NCBI GenBank assembly: GCA_021324415.1 | Contig: JAJPJF010000467.1 | Location: 58,229-122,228 of the forward strand | From: Nostocales cyanobacterium Centralia_MAG_434 | Lineage (GTDB): Bacteria; Cyanobacteriota; Cyanobacteriia; Cyanobacteriales; Nostocaceae | Length of the DNA stretch: 64,000 bases | Reading direction: 5' to 3' | Position numbers and translations under genes: made by a program | The notes under the pieces: generated by a model | What the model saw: the letters and a program-made list of their open reading frames with translations, nothing else | Told to the model about the DNA's origin: nothing | The model's database searches: none | Shown: positions 9,493 through 19,075 of the stretch, piece by piece | Numbering within the stretch: the first letter of the stretch is position 1 | How the letters are laid out: every line of letters begins with the position of its first letter

Positions 9493-10329
9493 TTAGAAGA
9501 AATTTGCCGAAAGGCTTATTCTAGTCAGCAAGTCTGATCCTGGTTGCAGGATAGTCAAATTTTCTCCTGTATTGAGAGCGTTACGACCAGCACTCCAAGG
9601 TTCCAGACAGTAGAAATCCTTACCTTTAACCGTCCAAAAAACCAGAGTAGAAAAGATTTCGTCGAAATCTAAGGACAATTTTAGCCGACGGCTATGATCG
9701 ATGACAGTAGCAGATGTACCATTCACTTGTTTAAATGCTGCATCAATGACATCTTGACTAAAATCGAAATTGCCATTAAAAGGATGGATTGTCTTTGTGT
9801 TCTGATCTTGGTACTCACCAGAAGGGATCTCAAATTTTAGCTGTTCTTTTTCACGCGTCGCAAAGTAAGGATGGAACCCAAAGGAAAAAGGCATGGGTTC
9901 AGGAGATAAATTGGTATATTGCTGGCGAATTTCTAGGGTATTACCTTGTATTTGGTAAGTAAAAACGACTTTGAAATCGAAAGGATAAACTGCTCGTGTT
10001 TGCTCGTTGCTATTTAGCACCAGTGAAAGACTTGCAGAGTCTGGAGTGATGTGATCTTCCACAAATTCCCAAGGCAAGTCACGGGCAAACCCATGCTGTT
10101 TGAGAGTGTATTGCTTGCCATTGTGAGTGTATGTGTTGTCGGGTAAGTTTCCACAAATCGGAAACAAAATCGGAACTCCACCTCTAACACTCAATTGAGG
10201 ATTAGCAAAACGCTCTTCATCCAGATAGAGAATTTCTTGATCCTGTACACGCCAACTGATGATAATACCTCCGCGTTCTGGTACAACTTCCAGTTGGGAA
10301 CTATTGGTTTTTAGGTGAAGGTTTTTCAT
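9493..10329 (-). CDS. Aldose 1-epimerase-family protein (galactose mutarotase fold)
   Basis: A 278-residue protein of the aldose-1-epimerase superfamily, which interconverts sugar anomers or binds hexose phosphates. Visible signatures are GGVPILFPICGNLP, KQHGFARDLPWEF with the conserved HGF, and SFGFHPYF, whose His is the likely general acid/base position. Near the C-terminus is FYCLEPWSAGRNALN with the conserved Glu. The pattern is closer to the YeaD/hexose-6-phosphate mutarotase-like branch than to classical GalM. It is separated from pdhA by 157 bp of degenerate heptamers, so an operon is unlikely. Substrate not determinable from sequence. Confidence 0.85.
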   Translation of the reverse strand: MKNLHLKTNSSQLEVVPERGGIIISWRVQDQEILYLDEERFANPQLSVRGGVPILFPICGNLPDNTYTHNGKQYTLKQHGFARDLPWEFVEDHITPDSASLSLVLNSNEQTRAVYPFDFKVVFTYQIQGNTLEIRQQYTNLSPEPMPFSFGFHPYFATREKEQLKFEIPSGEYQDQNTKTIHPFNGNFDFSQDVIDAAFKQVNGTSATVIDHSRRLKLSLDFDEIFSTLVFWTVKGKDFYCLEPWSAGRNALNTGENLTILQPGSDLLTRISLSANFF

Positions 10330-10332
10330 AAG

Positions 10333-10412
10333 AAGTTAGGAGTTAGGAGTTAGGGGTTAGGGGGTTTGGGGTTTGGAATTAGGGGTTAAGGGTTAGAGGT
10401 TGGCAATTGGAG
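10333..10412. repeat. Degenerate TTAGGAG heptamer repeat (STRR type)
   Basis: Tandem seven-base units related to AGTTAGG and GGTTTGG directly upstream of the epimerase start codon. The same heptamers reappear near 19067, 34870, 53990 and 63807. The complementary CTAACTCCTAACTC lies at 10466-10480, so the transcript could fold back on itself. Confidence 0.7.
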
Positions 10413-10486
10413 GTTGGAAGTTCTGTTGTTCAGTTTTAATCTTCCCATTCCCTCGCTCCCTCACTCCTAACTCCTAACTCTCAGTG

Positions 10487-11524
10487 TCACTCATCTTCAG
10501 CAAAGATAAAACGATATAACTCGCTTTTATCTGGTTCAGAACTAGTTTCGGCGAATTTGACAGATTCATCTACTAGTTCCTGTATTTTGCGATCAATGGC
10601 TTTGAGTTCCTCTGGTTCCACTATGCCTTGATCAACCAGGTATTTAGCAAAATTCTTGATTGGGTCACGGGCAAACCAGAATTCTTTCTCGGCCTTAGAG
10701 CGCATTTCATCTGGATCTGCGAGAGAGTGACCTCGGAATCGATAGGTGAGTGCCTCAATAAGTGTTGGTCCTTCGCCTTTTCGGGCACGGGCAACTGCCT
10801 CTTGTGCCACTGCACGCACGGCCAAAACGTCCATACCATCTACTTCCACACCTACCATATCAAATACGCTGGCTTTTTTGTAAATCTCTGGTTGGGATGT
10901 TGCTCGTTCGTGAGCCATACCGATCGCCCATTTATTATTTTCTACAACGAAAATAATCGGCAGTTTCCATAATGCCGCCATATTCAAAGTTTCAAAAAAC
11001 TGACCGTTATTGCAGGCTCCATCACCAAAAAAGCAAGCTGTTACTTGATCAGCACTTTGATCACCCAATACCTCTCGGCGATACTTAGTTTGAAAAGCTG
11101 CTCCAGAAGCAACCGGAATTCCCTCAGCGACAAAAGCATAACCACCAAGCAAGCCATGTTCAGCAGAAAACATATGCATTGAGCCACCGCGCCCTTTACT
11201 ACAACCTGTGGCTTTGCCAAATAACTCAGCCATAACCTCTTTGGCTGGTACTCCTGCACTTAGAGCATGAACATGGTCTCGGTATGTACTACAAACAAAA
11301 TCTTCGCCTGGTCGCATTGCACCCTGGATCACACCCGTGGAAACTGCTTCCTGCCCATTATATAAGTGGACAAAACCAAACATTTTGCCTCTGTAGTACA
11401 TTTCCGCACACTTGTCTTCAAAGGTGCGCCCTAACACCATATCTTCATACAGTCGCAGTCCTTCTGCTTTAGTTATTTGCTCTTTTGCTGCGTCAAATGT
11501 TGGTAATGTTCGTTCTTGAACCAT
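10487..11524 (-). CDS. pdhA: Pyruvate dehydrogenase E1 component, alpha subunit
   Basis: A 345-residue thiamine-diphosphate-dependent subunit. E1 decarboxylates pyruvate and transfers acetyl groups to lipoyl-E2, feeding acetyl-CoA to lipid synthesis and the TCA cycle. The TPP/Mg motif [15 protein letters not shown] is clear, followed by [10 protein letters not shown]. The substrate-channel histidine lies in [10 protein letters not shown], the phosphorylation-loop region in [14 protein letters not shown]. Length and sequence match cyanobacterial/plastid PdhA. PdhB is not adjacent, as is common in cyanobacteria where pdh genes are scattered. The start ATG has AAGGA about 13 bases upstream. Confidence 0.96.
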   Translation of the reverse strand: MVQERTLPTFDAAKEQITKAEGLRLYEDMVLGRTFEDKCAEMYYRGKMFGFVHLYNGQEAVSTGVIQGAMRPGEDFVCSTYRDHVHALSAGVPAKEVMAELFGKATGCSKGRGGSMHMFSAEHGLLGGYAFVAEGIPVASGAAFQTKYRREVLGDQSADQVTACFFGDGACNNGQFFETLNMAALWKLPIIFVVENNKWAIGMAHERATSQPEIYKKASVFDMVGVEVDGMDVLAVRAVAQEAVARARKGEGPTLIEALTYRFRGHSLADPDEMRSKAEKEFWFARDPIKNFAKYLVDQGIVEPEELKAIDRKIQELVDESVKFAETSSEPDKSELYRFIFAEDE

Positions 11525-12250
11525 ATGTTTCTAAGTATCCTTATTGTCAAACTTTAAGATTACTATTCTAGATACTTGCTCTTAGGCTGCGTCAGCTTTT
11601 GATAATGTTTACTTGTTAGTAGGGTTGGGTGGCTGTACAACGACTTACAATCAACAATTAACACTCAACATTGCGGACTCTCTCATAGCGTACCAATTAA
11701 AATGGCTTGCTTTCTGCATATTCACTCACCAATCGCACAAAAGATCTATGAGAATGCTTATATCTTTATCCAGAGATAATTGCCATAAAAATATATGTGT
11801 GATAAAATTGTGCTCGCCCGATAGTAAAAGAATACTTAATAAAGTAGTGTTTTACTAATAACTATGTATGCTGGGAAATGTCACTTGAAGCCAGTCGCAA
11901 GAATGGTTAAACAATACATTAATAGAACGAAAATCAAACAAAATATCATATAAGCACAACACTCGTACTAAGTGCATAACCCAAGATGCTATAAGTACTA
12001 TTGATGCTGAAGGCTAATAGCTTGCCTACTTGGCTAAAAGTATCAAATATGACAAAAAGAGGTTAGAACCTCGTATATTGAATGCGAAATTTAATTTATA
12101 GGGTGAGACTCTATCACGGGGAAAGCATTAAGTAAAGTTGTTGCAACACACTGGTCGTGTGAAGTCAAAAAGTTATTATAATGGCACGGTTTTGCAGACC
12201 TGGAATGCTCTAGGAAAATTATGTTGATCACGCTGCAGGGGAAGTAGACT
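11525..12250. other. Intergenic, 726 bp, divergent pdhA / ftn2 promoter region
   Basis: Long gap between divergent genes. A TATAAT at 12177-12182 could serve ftn2 (start 12251), though no TTGACA lies at the right distance. A plus-strand frame of 81 codons at 11613 has no ribosome site and no recognisable character. No stable long hairpin or repeat element was seen. Confidence 0.5.
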
Positions 12251-12760
12251 GTGCGAATTCCGCTAGATTACTACCGAATTTTAGGACTACCGTTGGCGGC
12301 AAGTGATGAACAATTGCGGCAGGCATACAGCGATCGCATTGTGCAATTGCCACGGCGAGAGTATTCCCAAGCAGCAATTACGTCTCGTAAACAACTTATA
12401 GAAGAAGCTTACGTGGTTTTATCAGACCCCAAAGAACGCAAAGCCTACGATCAGCTTTATCTTGCCCATGCATATGGCTCTAATAGTGTTGATGCTACAG
12501 GAGCGGTAGAAAATCTTACTCAGGGCAGCAACAGTGAAGACGGATACAATCTCAGTATTGAAATCTCTCAAGATGAGTTAGTGGGTGCGTTACTCATTCT
12601 GCAGGAGTTGGGGGAATATGAACTTATACTGAAGCTTGGCCGCCCATACATTGTTAATAAAAATGGTGTGGATGTTGTTAAACCAATCAACAGGGGAATC
12701 AGTGAGGACGCAGTCGAACGTCCAGATATTGTTCTCACTGTTGCTTTAGCATGTTTATAA
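12251..12760 (+). pseudogene. ftn2: Cell division protein Ftn2/ZipN (ARC6-like), N-terminal part up to an in-frame stop
   Basis: First 169 codons of an ARC6-like division gene, starting at GTG with the family N-terminus MRIPLDYYRILGLP. The product normally anchors FtsZ rings to the cytoplasmic membrane. A divergent J-domain covers residues 5-70 but lacks the HPD triplet, as is usual for Ftn2. The frame ends at TAA (12758-12760) inside a conserved stretch: ...VALACL-stop-LGREEWQQGHYENAA. The next codons continue the same protein in the same frame without shift. Homologues, as recalled, carry Glu at the stop position, so a single GAA to TAA change (or a base-calling error) explains it. The fragment alone would lack the membrane anchor. 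Confidence 0.8.
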
Positions 12761-14545
12761 CTTGGTCGTGAGGAATGGCAGCAAGGTCACTACGAAAATG
12801 CTGCTATTTCTCTAGACACTGGTGAAGAACTTTTAGCACGCGAAGGGTTATTCCCAACTGTTCAAAATGAGATCCTAGCGGATCTTCAAAGGTTACGACC
12901 CTATAGAATACTAAAGCTCTTAGAGCTACCAATAGAAAAGACGACTGAGCGAGCACAAGGGTTACAATTATTACAAGATATTTTGGATGCGCGTAATGGT
13001 ATTGATGGTACTGGAGATGACCAGTCTGGTTTAAGTGTAGATGACTTTCTGCGTTTCATCCAGCAAATACGCAACCATCTAACAGTGGCAGAACAGCATC
13101 AATTGTTTGAAGCGGAAAGCCAACGCCCCTCTGCTGTGGCTACATATTTAGCAGTGTATGCCTTGATAGCAAGAGGATTTGCCCAGCGTCAACCCAGTTT
13201 GATCCGTCAGGCCAAACAAATGCTGACTCGTCTGAGTAAGCGCCAGGATGTTCATCTAGAACAGTCTCTGTGTGCATTATTGCTAGGGCAAACAGAACTG
13301 GCAACCCGTGCGTTGGAACTGAGTCAAGAGTATGAAGCCTTGGCTTTTATTCGCGATAATTCTCAAGATTCTCCAGATCTTTTACCAGGTCTTTGTTTGT
13401 ACGGGGAACGTTGGTTACGGAATGAAGTGTTTCCACACTTTCGGGATTTGGTTGGTCAGCCAGCTTCCTTAAAAGATTATTTTGCCGATCGACAGGTACA
13501 AGCTTACTTAGAGGCTTTGCCACTGGAGACACAAACGACTCATGAATCAGTGGAAAGCAATAGCCAATCTTTTCCTTACACAAATATCAGCGATCCCCGT
13601 CATGTAAGTAATGTGGGTAGAGTTTCTCAATCATCCTATTACAACAGAACACGTGAAACACGAGCAGAATATCCAAAGGTTGAACCACCAAGCTTCACTA
13701 AATCGTCTGTCTCCTCAGAAGCAAGGAAAACAAAAGCAGAAGCTCCAGTTACACCTCAACCGCCAGCTACCGAGCACAATAGCAGAGTCACTAACCGCCA
13801 TTGGAATGGTAGAACCGCAGCGTCACCCACTCAAACTCCTAAACAAAGAACGCGTCAACGTAGTCAAGCTGGTGGTGTAGGGCGTGATGTTACTCATCGT
13901 CGGGGTGTTGCTCACCGTCGGCGACCTTTGCACCATACTCGAGAAGCTCAACTAAGATTGCTGTTGATAATGTTTGCCTCTGTGGCAGGTATCGTTATCT
14001 TGTGTTTACTGGTATCAACAACTTTTGGCTGGCTAAAAAATTTATTTTTTTCTGGACCATCCACAGACAGTGAGGAGTTAACTATACAGATCAATCAGCC
14101 ACCGATCCCTATTCCCACTCCTACCAATAATTCGCCGCAATTATCAACAGGATCACTAACAGAGGACACAGCAAAGGATGTTATTCAGACCTGGTTATCG
14201 ACAAAGGCAGAAGTGTTAGGACAAAACCATAAGATTGACAGATTAGATCAAATCTTAGTGAGTCCAGTCTTGTCTCAATGGCGACTCATTGCTCAGCAGG
14301 AAAAAGCTAGTAACAACTATCGCAAGTACGAACATACAGTGGAGGTGGAATCCATAGAGGCAAACCAAACGGATCATAACCGTGCTACTGTTGCAGCTTT
14401 GGTGACGGAAGTTACAACATTTTATGAAAATAATCAGATGAAGAAATCTGAAAAAGAAAAACTGCGAGTTAAGTATGATTTGGTTCGTGTAGAAGACACG
14501 TGGCGTATTCGGGACATGTCGGTTATTAACAAAGTCGCGAACTGA
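12761..14545 (+). pseudogene. ftn2: Cell division protein Ftn2/ZipN (ARC6-like), C-terminal part
   Basis: Continuation of the interrupted ftn2 in the same frame. The first possible restart is a TTG at 12983, 74 codons after the stop, giving 520 residues; no ribosome site is evident. This part contains the alpha-helical middle, a Ser/Pro/Thr-rich linker (about residues 175-310 of the fragment) with a very basic stretch (HRRGVAHRRRPLHH), a transmembrane helix (LLLIMFASVAGIVILCLLV) and a C-terminal ARC6/IMS-like domain ending in WRIRDMSVINKVAN. The whole reading frame apart from one codon is intact and codon use is normal, so decay, if real, is very recent. Loss of Ftn2 is known to cause filamentation or giant cells. 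Confidence 0.8.
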
Positions 14546-14624
14546 TTCATACTGGGTAGGGGCGTGAGGGGGGGACAAGGGAGACAAAATTCATAGTCTG
14601 TAAAAAATATAGCTGTGAGAGCAA

Positions 14625-14657
14625 AGAACCCCGGTTTCTTGAAGAAGCCGGGGTTCT
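14625..14657 (+). terminator. Strong hairpin after ftn2
   Basis: Ten-base arms AGAACCCCGG / CCGGGGTTCT with a partly paired interior (TTTCTT..AAGAAG), about 80 bp after the ftn2 stop. No T-run follows. A related sequence forms the terminator at 24795, so this is probably a terminator or a mobile terminator-like hairpin. Confidence 0.6.
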
Positions 14658-14696
14658 GGTTGTCGGGAGTGCTTAGCAGTGTAGTTATCGAGGAAA

Positions 14697-14866
14697 GGCA
14701 GAGGGCAGAAGGCAGAAGGGATTTATCCCTTTCTGAATGCAAGGGACCCTTTGCGCGACCGGAGGGAGCAAGGGTTTAAGACCCCCACCAAATTTCCAAT
14801 TTGGTGGCTCTCATTCAGGTGGGGTCAGAATCCCCATCTGAATGAAACCTTCTGCCTTCTGCCTCC
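14697..14866. repeat. Compound palindromic element with inverted ends
   Basis: Outer inverted arms GCAGAAGGCAGAAGG (14705-14719) and CCTTCTGCCTTCTGC (14848-14862) enclose further perfect hairpins: CCACCAAATT-TCC-AATTTGGTGG at 14785-14807, and arms TCATTCAGGTGGGG / CCCCATCTGAATGA at 14811-14844 (one G-T pair). Smaller palindromes (AAGGGATTTATCCCTT near 14716) precede them. It has no coding capacity. It looks like a non-autonomous mobile palindrome or a highly structured RNA. Confidence 0.7.
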
Positions 14867-15287
14867 TTCAATGACTTATGACTTGTTTTGTTAGGGTTTC
14901 ATGACATTTATGACTTCTTAAACTGTTGTCAGGTCTACCATTGGGATCAATTGTCATGAGATGATGACTTTTTGATCCCCAAAAATCTGATAGATTCGTT
15001 GTAGAAACAAAATTGCATTTGAAACCCCCTTGATCCCTGACTAGGATTGTTGGTTAATATTTATTAACAAAAGATTCCTCCACTCCTGAAAGAAAACCTT
15101 AAAATATACCATATTAAGGGAATGAAAGGGAGTAACCCGTAATAAAAAAACACACTAAAAAATCCAAAACTCGACAAAACCAAAAGTTAGGAATAAAAAG
15201 TTAGTTTGGGATTGAAGGTATAGATCAATCACTTATTAACCAAGGGATATTATTTGCCTTTCAAAACTAATGGATGGAGGTTAAATC
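14867..15287. other. Intergenic, about 420 bp, leader of the DUF4912 gene
   Basis: AT-rich, low-coding sequence upstream of the DUF4912 gene. The last bases hold a clear ribosome site (GGATGGAGG, 8 bases before ATG). No promoter could be fixed and no strong hairpin was found, apart from a small AT palindrome near 15055 (GGTTAATATTTATTAACAA). Confidence 0.45.
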
Positions 15288-16532
15288 ATGGCAAAAGAAC
15301 GCCCACCGCTAGAAGAGATGACCTTACGGCAATTACGTAAGGTTGCCAGTGAATATAGCATCTCTCGCTATAGCCGAATGCGTAAATCGCAATTACTGGC
15401 ATCAATTCAAGAAGTTGAGCGCAACAAAGATTCTCTCAAGCAATTCCGTTCATTGGAGGCACAGGAAACCGTGGAAGCAGCGAAATTTGATTTAGGTCAG
15501 ACGGATCGGACTGGTGGCATTCTCACTAACGTAGATGAAGGACTTCCGGAACTCCCTAGTGGCTATGGTGAAAGCCGGATTGTACTGATGCCTCGTGATC
15601 CACAGTGGGCTTATACTTACTGGGATGTTCCCAATGAGCACAAAGAAGAACTACGTCGCCAAGGTGGACAACAGCTTGCACTGAGAATTTACGATGTCAC
15701 CGATATCAACCTAGACTACCAAAGTCCTCACAGTATTCAAGAATACCCTTGCGATGAATTGGCTAGAGAATGGTATCTGCCAGTTCCAGTGAGCGATCGC
15801 GATTATGTCATTGATATTGGCTACCGTTGTGCCGATGGACGCTGGTTAGTATTAGCTCGTTCTGCACGAGTACACGTTCCTCCCGTCTATCCTTCTGATT
15901 GGATTGAGGATGTCTTCATTACGGTTAACTTTGAAGAAGATTTGCAAGGCAAAACTGTCTACCAGTTGGTTCCACCTGCGAAGAAAGCCACTGCTAGTGT
16001 AGGTACCAATGGCAATGCTATCTACGATGAAATTTTTGGATTAGCAGAGTCTGCTGAAGCATTAAGAGTTGCGGGGTCTATATTCGGCTCTATGCAACAT
16101 GTTCCTGGTTCTGTTGTTCCAGAGCAAGCTATCAGTTCCTACATCTTCCCTTCAGGAGTGGGTATGTGGGCAGTTCCAACCGTATCTGGTTTAACCATGT
16201 CTGGTGTGGGAATGTCTGGTGTTGGGTTCTCCGCTTCTGCTGTACCCGTCCGTCCACGCAAGTTCTGGTTAATTGCTGATGCTGAGTTGATTGTCTATGG
16301 TGCAACAGAACCCGATGCTACCGTAACAATTGGTGGTCGTCCAATTAAGCTGAATCCAGATGGAACCTTCCGCTTCCAGATGTCCTTCCAGGATGGTTTG
16401 ATTGACTATCCAATCTTGGCTGTTGCTGCTGATGGTGAACAAACACGCTCAATTCACATGAAGTTTAACCGTGAAACACCATCTCGCCACACCAATACAA
16501 AAGAAGAAGCCGTTTTAGAATGGCTGCCATAA
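15288..16532 (+). CDS. DUF4912 domain protein with Rho-N/SAP-like N-terminus
   Basis: A 414-residue protein conserved in filamentous cyanobacteria. Residues 9-45 (MTLRQLRKVASEYSISRYSR and following) look like a Rho-N/SAP-type helix-extended-helix fold often used to bind nucleic acid. The DUF4912 domain follows (about 95-215; RIVLMPRDPQWAYTYWDVP, LVLARSARVHVPP). A small Gly/Ser/Val/Met-rich linker (SGVGMSGVGFSASAVP) leads to a beta-rich C-terminal domain (about 325-405; YGATEPDATVTIGG). No enzymatic motif is visible and function is unknown. A strong TGGAGG site precedes the ATG and a textbook terminator follows, so it is monocistronic. Confidence 0.88.
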   Translation: MAKERPPLEEMTLRQLRKVASEYSISRYSRMRKSQLLASIQEVERNKDSLKQFRSLEAQETVEAAKFDLGQTDRTGGILTNVDEGLPELPSGYGESRIVLMPRDPQWAYTYWDVPNEHKEELRRQGGQQLALRIYDVTDINLDYQSPHSIQEYPCDELAREWYLPVPVSDRDYVIDIGYRCADGRWLVLARSARVHVPPVYPSDWIEDVFITVNFEEDLQGKTVYQLVPPAKKATASVGTNGNAIYDEIFGLAESAEALRVAGSIFGSMQHVPGSVVPEQAISSYIFPSGVGMWAVPTVSGLTMSGVGMSGVGFSASAVPVRPRKFWLIADAELIVYGATEPDATVTIGGRPIKLNPDGTFRFQMSFQDGLIDYPILAVAADGEQTRSIHMKFNRETPSRHTNTKEEAVLEWLP

Positions 16533-16564
16533 TTTGATATTGGTCAGAGTTTGCAAAAATTAAT

Positions 16565-16594
16565 CCCGCTAGAGCATGACCATAGCGGGTTTTT
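16565..16594 (+). terminator. Rho-independent terminator of the DUF4912 gene
   Basis: Stem CCCGCTA / TAGCGGG, 11-base loop, followed directly by five T residues; 33 bp after the stop codon. Confidence 0.88.
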
Positions 16595-16610
16595 GTTTGA
16601 CTATTAACTG

Positions 16611-17765
16611 TTAATCCCCCGAGTCCTGATCCCGCAGAACACCAACACCAGCTTTTGTTTCTATGTAATCAGCTAAATTTATAAAATCATCCCGTGGATA
16701 GCATTTTCCGCCAATCAGGTCAAATGCCAACTTACTTAAGGGATTATCTGGGCTTTCTAGGATATGTATACCCCAGTAAAAAAGTTGATCGCTGGCGCGA
16801 ATACACACATCTTCTGGATCTATACAGTGAAACTTATCATCTATTTGGCTAATAGCTTTATAAGTCTCCTCATAAATCTTTTTCAATAGACGTAAGCGCT
16901 GACGACCTGGATCTTTAAAGTTGTTGACTAGTACAAACAAATGTGCGTTTCGATTGATTTGACGTATTTGTTGAACAGTATCTAAGATGACTTTACCGTG
17001 CTTGTTGATTCCTAGTGGATTTAAAGTTGTTGGAATAATGCAATAGTGAAATTTTTCAACCAATTGTATGGGATTACGTTCCAGTGCAGGTGAGCAATCG
17101 CAAATCACTATTTTGCTATCGCGGGCAGAATCTTCATGCCAATCCCTACCATCAAAGACTTCAATAGTGGTACCGACACCTCTAGGATTAGGAACAAAAA
17201 CCCCATCTCCAACAAGCTTTTGTAAGTTTTGCTCTGGGTCTAAATCGACCAAAGCTACATTCAAGCCTTGTAAAGCAAATGCTCCTGCTAAATGTCCGGC
17301 TATAGTAGTTTTACCTACCCCGCCTTTACAGGTAAAAATACCAAAATACACTTTCTTAGAGGTACTTGGGTCTTCATGACTCCTATCTTCATAATCAATG
17401 CCATCAATCCCGAAAAGCTTATTCTCTTGGGCAATACCACACCGAATTTTGGCATCTTTTCCCCACGATCTAATTAAGGCTAGGGCTGGTCCACTAAAGC
17501 CTTTGGTTGTGATGAATAAACCAAAATTAAACTTTTTGCCTTCGTTAGAATCCAAAAAACCAGCAAACTTCAAAAGCTGTGGCGCAGCTACATTGTTTCT
17601 TAACCATTTGACCTGAACAGCGCCAACTAAGTTGGCTTTTTTGACAACTAAATCGTACCCAGGCTGGTTTCGTTTAGCAGTTACAACTGTCCACCCCGCC
17701 CTATGGAGAAGTTTTGCTACGTGTTGTTCAAAATGAGTATAGTCTTGAATGTAACCAGGCTCCAT
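16611..17765 (-). CDS. Mrr-type restriction endonuclease fused to ParA-like ATPase
   Basis: A 384-residue fusion. Residues 8-125 fit an Mrr_cat/PD-(D/E)xK nuclease: FEQHVAKLLHRAGW, then QPGYDLVV (catalytic Asp) and GAVQVKW (QxK), then a beta strand FGLFITTKGFSGPA. Residues 138-345 are a ParA/MinD-type ATPase with deviant Walker A CKGGVGKTT, the switch VDLDPEQN and Walker B-like IVICDCSPALE. ParA proteins dimerise on DNA with ATP; Mrr-type domains cleave DNA, often modified DNA. A role in defence or in sensing foreign DNA is inference. No ParB, methylase or other defence gene adjoins; the neighbours are housekeeping genes. No Shine-Dalgarno is obvious before the ATG. Confidence 0.82.
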   Translation of the reverse strand: MEPGYIQDYTHFEQHVAKLLHRAGWTVVTAKRNQPGYDLVVKKANLVGAVQVKWLRNNVAAPQLLKFAGFLDSNEGKKFNFGLFITTKGFSGPALALIRSWGKDAKIRCGIAQENKLFGIDGIDYEDRSHEDPSTSKKVYFGIFTCKGGVGKTTIAGHLAGAFALQGLNVALVDLDPEQNLQKLVGDGVFVPNPRGVGTTIEVFDGRDWHEDSARDSKIVICDCSPALERNPIQLVEKFHYCIIPTTLNPLGINKHGKVILDTVQQIRQINRNAHLFVLVNNFKDPGRQRLRLLKKIYEETYKAISQIDDKFHCIDPEDVCIRASDQLFYWGIHILESPDNPLSKLAFDLIGGKCYPRDDFINLADYIETKAGVGVLRDQDSGD

Positions 17766-18229
17766 AGATGTTTAAAAACGCACGCTTTTTAGTGTCACAA
17801 CTTAAGAAAATAAGCTATTCAATACTAATGTGGTAGTTGCGTCAACAGTTCAATAGTTTACCTGAAACTAATTTTTTTAAGTAGCGTTGATCGCTTTGTC
17901 ATTCAACTCTGCTCTAGTCTAACATTCAGTTATGTAAGCTGTTTTACACAAAACTGGTAAGGGCTAGCTATTAAGTATAGGTTTCATCTTCTATACCCAA
18001 ACATTACACAAGACAAAGTATGATGGATGCAAATATTAACTTAGTAGCCATCTGGTTAAAATAAGCTGGTCTGACTTCCTAAGTATCTGTGGTATCACGC
18101 CAAAGGGTGCGGAAAGTGAGAGAAGCAAGCCGTAAATAATTTTTCCAGAATTTCTTTGAGTTGATACAGATAATTGTGGTGGTTTTTGGGTAAGCTGGAA
18201 TCGCGAGTCTGAGGAGTAAAGTCAGCATT
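17766..18229. other. Intergenic, 464 bp, divergent promoters
   Basis: Gap between the divergent nuclease-ParA gene and the metallophosphoesterase. It must hold both promoters. No clear -35/-10 pair, repeat or hairpin was recognised. A GAGGAG lies about 15 bases before the phosphoesterase ATG. Confidence 0.45.
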
Positions 18230-19075
18230 ATGCACTTGTTGTTATCTGGACCGTTAGCATTAGAGAGATTGACGGTTAAGATTGCAGATTTGCCAGTTTC
18301 CTTACATGGAACGAAGCTGGTGCAATTGTCGGATTTGCATTACGATGGACTACGACTGTCGGAAAAGATGTTAGAACAAGCGATCGCGCTTTGTAATGAA
18401 GCTGAACCCGATTTAGTTGTGTTAACTGGCGATTACATTACCGACGATCCATCACCAATTCACCAACTAGTTCTACGACTCAAACATCTGCAAAGTCGTG
18501 CTGGTATTTATGCTGTACTTGGCAACCACGATATCCATTACAGCCGATCCAAAGTAGAAGTGACAGATGCTCTTAAGAGTATAGGTGTCAACGTCCTTTG
18601 GAATGAAATCGCTTATCCATTTGGAAAAGGATTGCCATTGGTAGGACTAGCTGATTATTGGTCACGGGAATTCAACCCCAAATTTGTGATGAATCAGTTA
18701 GACGCTACAATACCTCGGATTGTGTTATCCCATAACCCAGATACTGCTCATATACTGCAACAATGGCGTGTGGATTTACAATTGTCTGGTCATACCCACG
18801 GTGGTCAAATTGTCATTCCAGGAATTGGTCCTGCAGTAGTTCATTATAAAAAATTCTTAAGTAAACTTCCCAAAAAATTGCGGCGATGGGTTCCACTATT
18901 GCGACCAGATTGTTCTAAAGTCGTGCGACATTGGGAATGGGCACAAGGCTTTCACAAAGTATCAAACAATCAGCTATACGTCAACCGTGGTTTGGGAACT
19001 TATCCCCCAGGTCGTCTTTTTTGTTCACCTGAGGTTACTGTCATTACTTTACAAAGCGAGGAGGAGGGGTGTTAG
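18230..19075 (+). CDS. Calcineurin-like metallophosphoesterase
   Basis: A 281-residue metallophosphoesterase with the complete metal-binding set: QLSDLHYDG, LTGDYITDD, LGNHDIHY, LSHNPDTA and SGHTHGGQ. The order and spacing match the YkuE/YaeI branch, whose studied members act on membrane-associated phosphoesters (YaeI/LpxG and UDP-diacylglucosamine), but substrate cannot be read here. Unlike many relatives there is no N-terminal membrane anchor; the protein begins MHLLLSGPLALERL. The ATG is the first in the frame. Heptamer repeats follow the stop directly. Confidence 0.9.
   Translation: MHLLLSGPLALERLTVKIADLPVSLHGTKLVQLSDLHYDGLRLSEKMLEQAIALCNEAEPDLVVLTGDYITDDPSPIHQLVLRLKHLQSRAGIYAVLGNHDIHYSRSKVEVTDALKSIGVNVLWNEIAYPFGKGLPLVGLADYWSREFNPKFVMNQLDATIPRIVLSHNPDTAHILQQWRVDLQLSGHTHGGQIVIPGIGPAVVHYKKFLSKLPKKLRRWVPLLRPDCSKVVRHWEWAQGFHKVSNNQLYVNRGLGTYPPGRLFCSPEVTVITLQSEEEGC

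Noticed and set aside
11613..11858. 81-codon plus-strand frame in the pdhA-ftn2 gap
   Set aside because: No Shine-Dalgarno, no recognisable protein character, and composition like the surrounding non-coding DNA.
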